Notes under the pieces: model-generated
Told to the model about the DNA's origin: nothing
What the model saw: the letters and a program-made list of their open reading frames with translations, nothing else
The model's database searches: none
Part shown: piece after piece, positions 23,001 through 32,144 of the stretch
Numbering within the stretch: the first letter of the stretch is position 1
Layout of the letters: each line of letters begins with the position of its first letter
Position numbers and translations under genes: made by a program
DNA from: Mesorhabditis belari
Lineage: Eukaryota; Nematoda; Chromadorea; Rhabditida; Rhabditidae
Assembly (NCBI GenBank): GCA_958450365.1
Contig: CAUEEP010000759.1
Coordinates: forward strand, 1,188,001-1,252,000
Length of the DNA stretch: 64,000 nucleotides
Reading direction: 5' to 3'

Positions 23001-26000
23001 AAGTCTGACAGTCTGACAATAACTAAACCCAACCACAAATCGGGAAACAGTGCCCAAATGGTTTAATCGGATTGAGACAGATTCCATCGCTTGGCTCGGC
23101 TTTCACATATTGGCAAATAATATACATGATCTAGAAATGAGATTTTGGAAAAAGGTTTTCTTTTAAAAGAAATAAGAATAGCATTAAAATTTACAGTTTT
23201 TTAATAGATATTGCCTGTTTAGATTAGATGCTTGATTAGATGCCTGATTAGATTCAACCAAAAAAAAAGCTCGTGTTTAAGATTGGATAAGTTCTACTAG
23301 GCTGAGGAAAAAGCCTTGTCTTAGCTGAGAAAAATTCAGTTTTTGATGCGCACTTTAATAACAAAAATAGCAACAATGTTTCCTTAAAAGTATAAAAGTA
23401 TAACCCATCATTATCTACGACTCTACGACTTTCTGCAATCAGCAATCAGCAATCTGCAATCAGCAATCAGCAATCTGCAATCAGCAATCAGCAATCTGCA
23501 ATCAGCAATCAGCAATCAGCAATCTGCAATCTGCAATCGACTTTCTGCAATCGACTCTCTGCAATCGATCTGTAAGCTTTCGGATCTCGTCGACGTAACT
23601 CTCCTTCGGTTTCAAATCAAAGAACTCTTGGCAAGCTTCTTCAACTTCTTCAAATGACTTGAGTCATCATCATCCAACTTTGGCGGTCAACCTCAACGAG
23701 ATAAGACTTCAAGGCTCGTGTCACCGGAATCAAAGCATCTGTACCATCTTGAAACCTTTGATTGACTTACAGTTCCTTCACCTTCAGCAAATCTCAGAAA
23801 TCAAAGTATAACCTATCAAAGTATAATCAAAGCATATCAAGATATATCAAAGTATAATCTAAGTATACCAAAGTATACCAAAGTATAATCAAAGTATAAT
23901 CAAAGTATAACGTAAATCAAAGTATAACCCATCATGCTCTACGACTTTCTGCAATCGATCTGTAAGCTTTCGGATCTCGTCGACGTACCAATCCTTCGGT
24001 TTCGAATCAAAGAACTCTTGGCAAGCTCCTTCAACTTCTTCAAACGACTCGAATCAGCTTTCATTCAATCAGACTTTCAGGAAATGCAGCAATGATCGGA
24101 AGAGTCGATGGGGTAAAGTCCGGACTGTAAGCAGGATGCAGCAAAATCTCAACTCCGTCCAGCTCTTCAAACTTTTTTGGTCTTTTTGGCGGTGGGAGGC
24201 GGTGGCAACAAGTTTTTGGCGAAACCCAGCTCTGTTTCAACAAGACAACCTTTAGGGTTGTCTTGTTGAAACAGAGCTGGCTTTCGTCTTTTTCTTGCAA
24301 ACTCATTTGGAATACAAAGATCAAGATTTGTACAATACTAAAGCGCAAAAAAACTAGCAAAAAATGCCTAAATGTTTGATTGACTTACAGTTCCTTCATC
24401 TTCAGCATCGTAAATCTCAAAAATCAAAGTATAACCTATCAAGGTATAACCTATCAAAGTATAACCTATCAAAGTATAACCTATCAAAGTATAACCTATC
24501 AAAGTATAACCTATCAAAGTATAACCTATCAAAGTATAACCTATCAAAGTATAACCTATCAAAGTATAGCCTATCAAAGTATAGCCTATCAAAGTATAGC
24601 CTATCAAGGTATAACCTATCAAAGTATAACCTATCAAAGTATAACCTATCAAAGTATAACCTATCAAAGTATAACCTATCAAAGTATAACCTATCAAAGT
24701 ATAACCTATCAAGGTATAACCTATCAAGGTATAACCTATCAAAGTATAACCTATCAAAGTATAACCTATCAAAGTATAACCTATCAAAGTATAACCTATC
24801 ATTGAATTTTCCGCAGCTAAATCAGAACTTTTTCCTTGATCTAAAAGTAGAAAAAAAGAATCAAATTTCTTCTTAATTGTTCCATAAAAATGTTTAAACA
24901 AATAACTTTCATAACTTAAACAAATAATTTCCATAACTTAAACAGATAACTTAAACAAATAACTTTCATAAATGTATCCTTTCATACGTTTTTATTTGAA
25001 TTCCAATTCCTTATCCCATATCCGTCCGTTTCTTCGTCGACAATGTTCAGGACTGTAGTTGTTGGGCTCTATCCAAATCAAAAGTTTCATTTTTTAAGAA
25101 AAACTCTTGAAAATTTGAATGCTTAATCATATAATAATCATGTCATAGACACCCGAATCCGGTTCTGGCAGACCGTTTGACAGATTCGGACGTCCAAAAA
25201 AGAAATTGGATCGGATTTGGACGTTCGAACCTGGCTCTAACAATGCACCAAATTCGGACATAACATTTACATTAATTTTTTTATTTCCGGAGCATTCCAA
25301 CCAAGCCAAAGCCAGCTAGGCCTGTTGCTAGAGTTAGAGCTAGAGTTAGAGTTAGAGCTAGAGCTGGCCAGAGCTAGAGCTAGAGCTAGAGCTAGAGCTA
25401 GAGCTAGGGCTAGAGCTAGAGCTAGAGCTAGAGTTAGAGCTAGAGTTAGGAGCTAGAGTTAGAGCTAGAGTTAGAGCTAGAGCTAGGCCAGTGTCAGACC
25501 AGATCAGCTTCTGGTGGATCCAGGCCTACTTGTTCTACCTGCATTTGCATCTCGGCTTTGTCCTTTTCTTTTGCCAACAAGTGACCCAATCTGAAAGCGA
25601 ATTTTTATGCCTTTTGTGCACAAAACGGTAAGCCTGTATTTCTTGAGTACAAAGTCCATTACAAAAACACACAAGATCTCCAAAATTGTAATTTATTTTT
25701 CAATTTAGCAATCTTGATTGTTTACCAGAAATTCTATTATTAAAGATTCCCATGAGATGAAAAAGTTTTGCGTTTCAAATTGAGAAATTTTATAAATATC
25801 TCAATGATGTTAATTGTAACAGGATTTTAATATTATGAAAGTTTTACAACTAATTAAAACTAACTAAATTTGAATAGCATCTCGGCTTTGTGCTTTTCTT
25901 TTGCCAACAAGTGGTTCTCTTGAAAATTTCTGTTGTTTCAAATAACTTTGTGTCTAATCTTTTTTCAATCAAAGTTTCAAGATTGTGGATGTGTTTGCTT

Positions 26001-27046
26001 GAAATTTTCATCCCTGTAAAAGACCAGTTACCGTATTTTCTCTAATAGTAATGCACCCTGCCGAGTTGATGACTATTTTATGGTTTCCAAGCTTTCCCAG
26101 ATGCTCAACACTCAAATCCCCCGTTAGATCTCATCGTCAGCTACATTTTCCGATCCCACATCGATAGGTTCTGATAAGCGGTTCTCGAGATTTCGAGGAA
26201 TTTAGACGATGAACAGGGTGCACTACTATTAGAGAGAAGACGGTAATTATGTTCCAAGCAGGCAAAAAGACAGGCTACAGTCAGCTAGCCAGATCTAGAG
26301 TTAGCTCTGACTGACGGACACTCAGCGCTTCATATAGGCCAGGCTCAGCTTGAACAATCGTGACTGGCTTCCTGATTTATACTGCTTGTACCTCTCACTA
26401 ATCCCCCCACTAGATCTCATCGTCAGCTACATTTTCCGACCCCACATCGATAGGTTCTGATAAGCGGTTCTCGAGATTTCGAGCGATTTAGAGGACGATC
26501 AGGGTGCACTACTATTAGAGAAAATATGGTATTACATTTAGTTATTTTTAGGTAAATAATGCAATTTGAGTTTGCTTTGTGGAAAATCCGAATTCTTGCT
26601 TTTTCTAAAATCCTTACAAGAGACAATAAACAACATTAACTACCGTTTTCTCTCTAATACAGTAGTAGTAGTAGTAGTTGTTGTTGTTGTTGTTGTAGTA
26701 GTAGTAGTAGTAGTCTCTCTGTAGTAGTGCACCCGGTCAAGCCGAGTTGATGCCTATTTTACTGCTTCCAGAGTTTTTGCAGAAGCTCAACACTCAAATC
26801 CCCCACTAGATCTCATCGTCAGCTACATTTTCCGACCACACATCGATAGGTTCTGATAAGCGGTTCTCGAGATTTCGAGCAATTTAGAGGAGGATCTGAG
26901 TGCACTACTACTAGAGAAAATACCCCTTTAGAGAAAATTCTACTATTAGTGAAAATAGGGTAAATATTTTTCTTCAATTCTTACCTCACTTGAAATTCGC
27001 CTTCAATTGTGGAGACGAAATTCTTGAATGAAATCGAGGTGAAGCG
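18289..27046 (-). CDS. Amnionless-like single-pass membrane protein (5' exons not all found)
   Basis: Minus-strand exons in coding order: 26985-27046, 25539-25590, 24988-25068 (weaker), 23034-23130, 22487-22581, 22370-22423 (weaker), 21090-21315, 20172-20262, 19703-19796, 18797-18875, 18289-18389. They total 1032 nt with matching phases throughout and end in TGA. Visible landmarks are SISFKNFVSTIEGEFQV, then a Cys-rich GICLNPIKPFGHCFPICGAT, one hydrophobic helix IGSFIFFGTLLAILLYY (exon 20172-20262), and a cytoplasmic tail with LVNPNFEEVEE, an NPxF endocytosis motif. Known amnionless proteins have the same order: GHCCxxCGA segment, one helix, NPxF tail. They chaperone cubilin-type receptors to the endocytic surface. 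The N-terminal ~170 residues expected for the family are not located. Several introns hold MITEs. Confidence 0.75.
18473..18585. repeat. 10-11-bp array (AAATTGATTGA / AAATTCATTC)n
   Basis: Intron array with GATTGAAATT units changing to CATTCAAATT. Confidence 0.85.
19050..19312. repeat. 10-bp minisatellite (TTTACCTTCA)n
   Basis: About 25 units with ACTTTCA variants, in the intron between the two tail exons 18797-18875 and 19703-19796. Confidence 0.95.
19893..20045. repeat. Microsatellite (GTTT)n(GTCT)n(GTTT)n
   Basis: Symmetric compound tract in the intron before the transmembrane exon. The 65-bp flank GTGAGCGATTAATTATTGAA is repeated at 19576 and 20086. Confidence 0.95.
20467..20910. mobile_element. 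Compound MITE B-C-B
   Basis: A truncated family B end (20467-20527) is followed by element C (20528-20683; CAGTCAGAGCTGACTCTAGA, CTGTCTTTCTACCTGC). A near-complete family B copy follows (20684-20907; TCTAATAGTAGTGCACCC at the left end, internal ACCTATCGATGTGG, inverted right end degraded). The same compound appears elsewhere in both orientations. Confidence 0.85.
21538..22129. mobile_element. Two family B MITEs around an inverted element C
   Basis: Family B at 21538-21775 (TA borders, both ends TCTAATAGTAGTGCACC-like), element C inverted at 21776-21900, and family B again in the opposite internal orientation at 21912-22129. All lie in one intron of the amnionless-like gene. Confidence 0.85.
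22159..22305 (-). other. Coding-looking exon out of phase with its neighbours
   Basis: 147 nt between AAAACAG and the strong donor GTAAGTG on the minus strand. Its only open frame reads AGGRLIKDAYGLRQTFSRA and CADSEYLGDAEFLSLEKTLL. That frame needs phase 1 at both sides, whereas the exons before and after join in phase 0. If included directly it would stop after five codons. It may be a poison exon, may need small unseen partner exons, or may belong to another transcript. Confidence 0.5.
22650..23020. repeat. AGTCTGACA arrays
   Basis: Two arrays of GTCTGACA/AAGTCTGACA units (22655-22772 and 22960-23020) on either side of unique intron DNA. Confidence 0.9.
23433..23560. repeat. AATCAGCAATCTGC array
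   Basis: Seven-base units CAATCAG/CAATCTG in tandem inside the mariner relic. Confidence 0.9.
24226..24280. repeat. Perfect 25-bp hairpin within the mariner relic
   Basis: CCAGCTCTGTTTCAACAAGA followed by CAACC, loop TTTAG, and exact complement (24256-24280). Confidence 0.9.
24424..24802. repeat. 15-bp minisatellite (AAAGTATAACCTATC)n
   Basis: About 25 units, nearly identical, with AAGG and TAGCC variants. A relic of the same array (AAAGTATAATC) sits at 23805-23930. Reading frames through it are artefacts. Confidence 0.97.
25325..25492. repeat. 6-bp array (GAGCTA)n
   Basis: GAGCTA/GAGTTA units next to the exon 25539-25590. Confidence 0.95.
25870..26040. repeat. Duplicated exon relic and inverted intron segment
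   Basis: 25878-25913 repeats the exon 25539-25590 (CTTTTCTTTTGCCAACAAGTG) but lacks a donor. It continues into about 110 bp that is the inverse of 20930-21030 (AATCTTGAAACTTTGATTGA in that copy). Confidence 0.8.
26030..26531. mobile_element. Family B, inverted element C, partial family B
   Basis: Family B 26030-26244, element C inverted 26245-26385, and the distal part of another family B to 26531. This block is the inverse of 46843-47330. Confidence 0.85.
26642..26945. mobile_element. Family B copy with internal GTA/GTT triplet expansion
   Basis: Left end TCTCTCTAATACAGTAG runs into (GTA)n(GTT)n(GTA)n (26660-26713), then resumes at TCTCTGTAGTAGTGCACCC. An inverted copy with a matching triplet tract lies at 47295-47372. 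Confidence 0.85.
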
Positions 27047-27120
27047 CTGAAAAAAATGCAAATTAATTACATGTTTATTTTGGTAATTTTTTTTATGAAT
27101 TCCATGATAGATTTAAATTT

Positions 27121-29752
27121 CTGCACCTTTTTAACCCTTTTTTCAGCAATGATTTCTTTCTTGCAACGGGTTTGAACGTTTAAAAAAAACCTAGTTTCAA
27201 ATTAAAATAAGTTAATCAACATTTTTCAAAGTTAATCAATCTGCGGTAGTGAGATCAAAAAACTCTAATCTTTTCACCGCTAGAAAGTCAAATATTTGAC
27301 TCGATTTTTTTATTCATTTAATTGAAATTGAAATTCAATTAGAACTCGGGTTTAATTGGTTTAAAGTTTTAAATTCGAAAGGAGCGCTGATTTTGCGAGC
27401 TTCGCGGTTTTTCGACGTTTGCAATTGGTTAAAGAATGCAATGGTTTGCAATTGGTTAAAGAAAAACCTTGTTTCAACTTAAATCAAGTTAATCAACATT
27501 TTTCAAATTTAATCAACGTCCATGCTATCCGAAAACCCTAAACTTTTCACAATTTTAACCCAATTTTAACAATAAACCCAATTTTACTCCGTTTTTCGAC
27601 GTTCGCAATTGGTTTGAACGTTAAAAAAACCTAGTTTCAACTTAACTGAAGTTAGACAACATTCTTCGAGTTAACCAAGTGCGTAATAGATAATAATCGC
27701 ACCAAAGTCATCAAAAACTTTGTGTTAATTATTCAAATTTGAAAAAAGAAAGGCAATATGCAGAAAAAAACCTAGTTTCAAATTAACTCAAGTTAGACAA
27801 CATTTTTCAGATTTAATCAACGTTCAAAATCCAATACTCCGTTTTTCGACGTTCGCAATTGGTTTGAATCTAAAAAAAACCTAGTTTCAACTTAAAATAA
27901 GTTAACCAATATTTTTCAAGTTAATCAAGTAGCTAATCGATAATAATCGCACAAAAGTCATCAAAAACTTTGTGTTGATTATTTAAATGCAAATTTCCAA
28001 AAAAGGCATATGCAAAAAAAACCTAGTTTCAAATTAACTGAAGTCAATCGATATTTTTCGAATTTAATCAACGTTCAAAATCCAAAAACCCTAATCTTTT
28101 CACAATTTTAACCCAATCTTAACAATAAACCCAATTTTACTCCTAAAAATACAAAAATTGATTTCTTTAAACTTTTCCAGCACTTCCAACTTTCCAGTGT
28201 TTCAAAAATTCACTTTAATTCTTTAATTCTTTAGTTCTTTAGTTCTTTAGTTCTTTAGTTCTTTAGTTCTTTAATTCTTAATTCCAGTAGAAACCTCAAA
28301 CAACAATTTTCAGATAGAAAATCGTTAAAAACGATGTTTTTTTAGATTTTTTAGTGATAATTTGAAATCTTGAAACAAATTTTGATAAAAAAATGAAAAT
28401 TCGAAAAGATTTGTTGACTTTAGAGATTATTTTTCAAGAAATATGGGATAAAATCATGTTTCCACTGCTCAATGTAAGCGCAATTGTTTCAAATTTTCAT
28501 TTCAAATCTAACAAATAATCTAAGTCGAACTAATTAATAAAATAAAGCAACTTAAATCAGAAAATAAGGCTATTTTTGTCTTTTCTGTGGTGAAATGCTC
28601 AAAAATTAGTCTTTAAAAAGGTTTTTCTTTCAAGAAACTTGACTTTTAAAGACTGATTGATTGATTTGAAACTGAGAATTTCTAAATTCAGACTCAACTT
28701 TTGGGGCTTGAATGAAATGGCTTTGAAATGGCAAATTACGACGTTTATTTGAAAATAAGGAACGCTTCTTTAAAGAGACTTCTTTTGAACCGTTAAAATC
28801 TGGCCTTTTGGTCAGCGATTTCCGACTCAACTTTTGGCGGTTAAACGAAATAAGATCAATTTTGACGATCAAATTGATTGATTGACGATAAACTGATTGA
28901 TTGATTTGAAGCTGTGAGTTTCTAAAGTAAGATTGAACTTTTGGCGTTTAAACGAAATGAAATCAATCAATCAATTCGAAATAAACTCAATTTTGAATTT
29001 AAAAAGAGAATATTACAGCGAATTTAAAAACAAAAACATTAAAAACGAAAATTTGAAGGGTTTTTGAAGAAATCAGCAATTGAAATTGATTAGAAAGAAA
29101 AGATAATTTTGTTTTTTTTAAGTCCTGAAGAGGTCAACAATTGAGGCTTGAAATTTCAAAAGGATTTCCCTCAATTTGAAACTTACTTCTTTTGAGCCAA
29201 TGAACTTTTGCTTAAAATTAGATTTAAGGCTATAAATCTATTAAATAATTATAAATTCAAGGATAAACTATAAATTTAGGTAATTTCGTTGTAAGACGGC
29301 TCAAGTAAAGTAGCCTTGATTCAAAGCCTTTATTCAGCCTTTTTTTTTGAGTTAATAAAGTTTTGCTGAATTTTTGTTTAAAAATTTCAAGACACGCTCT
29401 TTCAAGATAATGTTTTTATGAAATTGAGAATAGAAGTGACGCAGATTTAAGCTATAAATTTACAATATAAGTTCTATATGAGATAACACAAAAACTGGGA
29501 GCCATTGCCTTTTTAAAGCTCACTTTTTAGTCCCATAACTTGAAACTGAAGAAAAAAAAACAGATTAAAACGTTAAAATCAAAGTAAAACGTGAAAATCA
29601 AAGAAAAACCCGAAAATCAAAGCAAAACCATAAAAAACGATTCAATTTTCCACCGATTCATCGAAAGCTTTTCAATAAAAGAAAACTGAACCCAAGACTT
29701 TGCCTTTTCCCTCTCGCAATTGTCATTTCCTTTTTTGAATTCTTTTTTTTTG
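27121..29752. repeat. Left arm of a giant inverted repeat
   Basis: Pairs with 32145-34969 in reverse. Anchors: CTGCACCTTTTTAACCC (27121) with the inverse at about 34955, AACTCGGGTTTAATTGGTTT (27345) with about 34708, and AACCCAAGACTTTGCC (29690) with about 32190. The arm contains four to five copies of a roughly 240-bp unit with AACCTAGTTTCAAATTAA and GTTTTTCGACGTTCGCAATT (27180-28140). A 190-bp segment is duplicated (29135-29322, 29770-29962, the second just past the arm). No gene recognised. Confidence 0.9.
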
Positions 29753-32144
29753 AAAAATTTTGCAGGTGTTACCAATTGAGGCTTGAAATTTCAAAGAGAC
29801 TTCGCTCAATTTGAAACATTTTTTTTGAGTTAATAAACTTTTGCTTAAAATTAAATTTAAGGCTATAAATGTATTAAATAATTATAAATTCAAGGATAAA
29901 CTATAAATTTACACAATTTAGTTTTATACGGGTCAAGTAAAGTAGCCTTGATTCAAAGATTTCACTCGCAAACTTTCGCAAACTTCAATCGCAACTTTAG
30001 AAGTGAGCTTTTTAAAAAGTTTCGGTTTCAAAATTTTCAAAATGATTTTTCAAAAAAATTTTCAATCAGGATTTGGTTCAATTTTTCAGTTCTTGCAACT
30101 TTTATCGTAAAGTTATCTGAGCCTTTTGTGTTCTGAGCTTTCCCTGACGTTCAATTCCTTTTGCTTTCCTTTTTGCGAGTGTCCAACATTGCCAAATTCT
30201 CTTTTTTTTTCACCTCAATTCTCACCAAAGCAAGGAAAAAAGAAAACTTCTTAGATCCATCCAATTAAATTGCAAATACGCCTTTTGGGCGACGAATTTT
30301 GGCTCAGACGTTTTCGTGGAGAGGACTTTTGCTCAGAAAGTCCTTTTTTGAGCGGATTTTGAACTCACGCCAACTTTTCAAGCTGCAAAACTCTATTTTT
30401 GGGGTTTTTTGGATTTTTTTTGGGTTTTCCAAACAAATTTCTGCATAAATTTCAATGAGAATTGATTTTTAAAGGAAAATTTTTTCTTGGGTGCGTGGGA
30501 AGAAACGATTTTATAGCATTTAAAAGCGAAGAATCTCCTCTCCAAGCTAGGCTAATGAGTTTTTGAGTTTATCTAGAAGTTTAGACCAATTAACCTGAGT
30601 TTCAATTGGTAGACTGAGTAAAATGAATACCTCCAATCGATTCGCCGACCCCGAAAACCCCCGGATACAAATTTACAGATGGATTTCTTTATTTAAGGCC
30701 ATGTACAAAAGAGAAATCTGTATGTAAATGACTGGCGAGGTGTTCTTTGCGCGCCGGCGTAATCGCTCTCCATCTGGCAAACGGCCCTGGATGGGGTGGT
30801 GCGCTTTTGGAATTCGCAAAGGAATCATCCATGAGTGGTGAGGGGTTCTTTGTGCGCCGGTATCCACTGCCTGAATGGGGTGGTGCGCTTTTGGTAAAGG
30901 GACGGTGAGCGAATGATCCTCCGCATGTCGCTCGCTTCAATTGATCGTTGGTCTGGGCTTCGTTTTCACGTAAAGTATCTATGACTTTTGCTTCATTATC
31001 TCGATCCAAAAGAACTGAAACTCGTGACAAAAGTTCTCGCAGGGGAAAAGAGCAGTGAGCGACTGAGCCTTTTTGACGTCACTATTCCCAAATTTTTCCC
31101 AAAAGAGATCTGTATGTAAATGACTGGCGAGGTGTTCTTTGCGCGCCGGCGTAATCGCTCACTTTCTGGCAAATTGCCCTAGATAGGGTGCTTCCATTTT
31201 GGAATTCGCAAAAAAGAATCATCCTTCGCGTGTCGCTCTATTAATTGATCGTTGGTTTGGACCTCGTTTTACTGCATTATGTTGATCCAAAAGGACGGAA
31301 ATTCGTGACAAAAGTGCTTGCAGGGAAAGAGCGGTGCCATCAAGATCAGACAAATTTACCATCTCATCTCTTGCTATTTATAGCAGTTTGTAGTCTCTTC
31401 CCATGGGATAAAACTACAAACCTGGACAAAAACGACAACCTGGACAACCTACAAAATATTTCAGCGAAGAGATGGTGAATTGACATGATCTTGGTGCCAT
31501 TCGAAAGCCTAAATTTGGCTCGATTTTTTTATTCATTGAATTGAAATTGAAATTCAATTGGAGCCCGGGTTTAATTGGTTTAAAATTTTGAATCCGTAAG
31601 GAGCGCTGAGCGACTTTGCGAGCTTCACCGTTTTTCGTGTCGCTAAATTTTTGAGGATTTATTTTGGTCCTAATTTTGACTGTATTTTGACTAGCTTCTA
31701 GCTTCGAGCCTTTTGCTAGAAACCCGATAAAACCTAAGATTTTCATGAGGTTTTTTTTGAAGTATCATCTTTGTAGACTTTTGTATAGAATTTCCTCAAA
31801 GCTTTACATTGAATCTAGTTCTATCCAGTCTTTTCTCAGTCCAACTATTCTCTTGTATTGTCTTTGATCGAAAAGAAAAGAAGCAAAATTCAAAAATTCA
31901 TCTAGAAAAAGTCTAGAAAAGAAAAAGAAAAGAAAAAAAGAAAAAAAAAAGAGAATTTTTCGTTTCTGAACATATCTCATTGCTAAGTTTGCCTGAAGAA
32001 AGGGAATTTTTGAATGAAAAAGAAAGAGAAAAAGAGAATTCTCTTGTCAAAGTCTTTTGTCAATTTCTTTGTATTCTTTTTTTTTCCTTTTTTCTTTTTT
32101 TGAAAACATTTTTCATTCAGAATATCATTTTACAAACTAATCAA
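29753..32144. other. Spacer of the giant inverted repeat
   Basis: Holds two copies of a GC-richer module (30718-31050 and 31103-31345; GGTGTTCTTTGCGCGCCGG, TTGATCGTTGGT) and a third, direct copy of the 27297-27412 arm segment (31500-31640). Open frames in the module (30673-31030, minus) have no recognised homology. A candidate start exon lies at 30226-30260. Confidence 0.7.
30226..30260 (-). other. Candidate first exon (signal peptide) of the amnionless-like gene
   Basis: Minus strand ATG GAT CTA followed by a hydrophobic run gives MDLRSFLFSLL, then donor GTGAGAATT. It fits a signal-peptide start for a type I membrane protein and lies upstream of exon 26985-27046. The connecting exons were not found, so the link is inference. 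Confidence 0.3.

Larger units (their letters stand above)
23380..24330 (-). pseudogene. Broken mariner transposase
   Basis: Minus-strand fragments match the C-terminal half of mariner transposases. Reading downward: EELDGVEILLHPAYSPDFTPS (described at 24100-24170, the catalytic Asp region), EFFDSKPK and VDEIRKLTDRLQK (about 23945-24030, again at 23560-23640), and RRVVDNDGLYF (about 23400-23430). Tandem arrays (TATAATCAAAG, AATCAGCAATCTGC) and an inverted copy break it. No intact product is possible. Confidence 0.75.

Noticed and set aside
24424..24802. CRISPR-like array
   Set aside because: Units are contiguous 15-mers without unique spacers, in a eukaryotic intron setting.
24364..24934. Repetitive frames of 140-190 codons
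   Set aside because: Produced by the 15-bp AAAGTATAACCTATC array on both strands.
25020..25075. Alternative frame with PNNYSPEHC as a Cys-bearing amnionless exon
   Set aside because: It lacks a usable donor and its phase does not fit its neighbours. The overlapping 24988-25068 frame fits both.
30673..31030. 113-codon minus-strand frame as a gene
   Set aside because: Part of a duplicated module with frame breaks in the second copy and no recognised domain.
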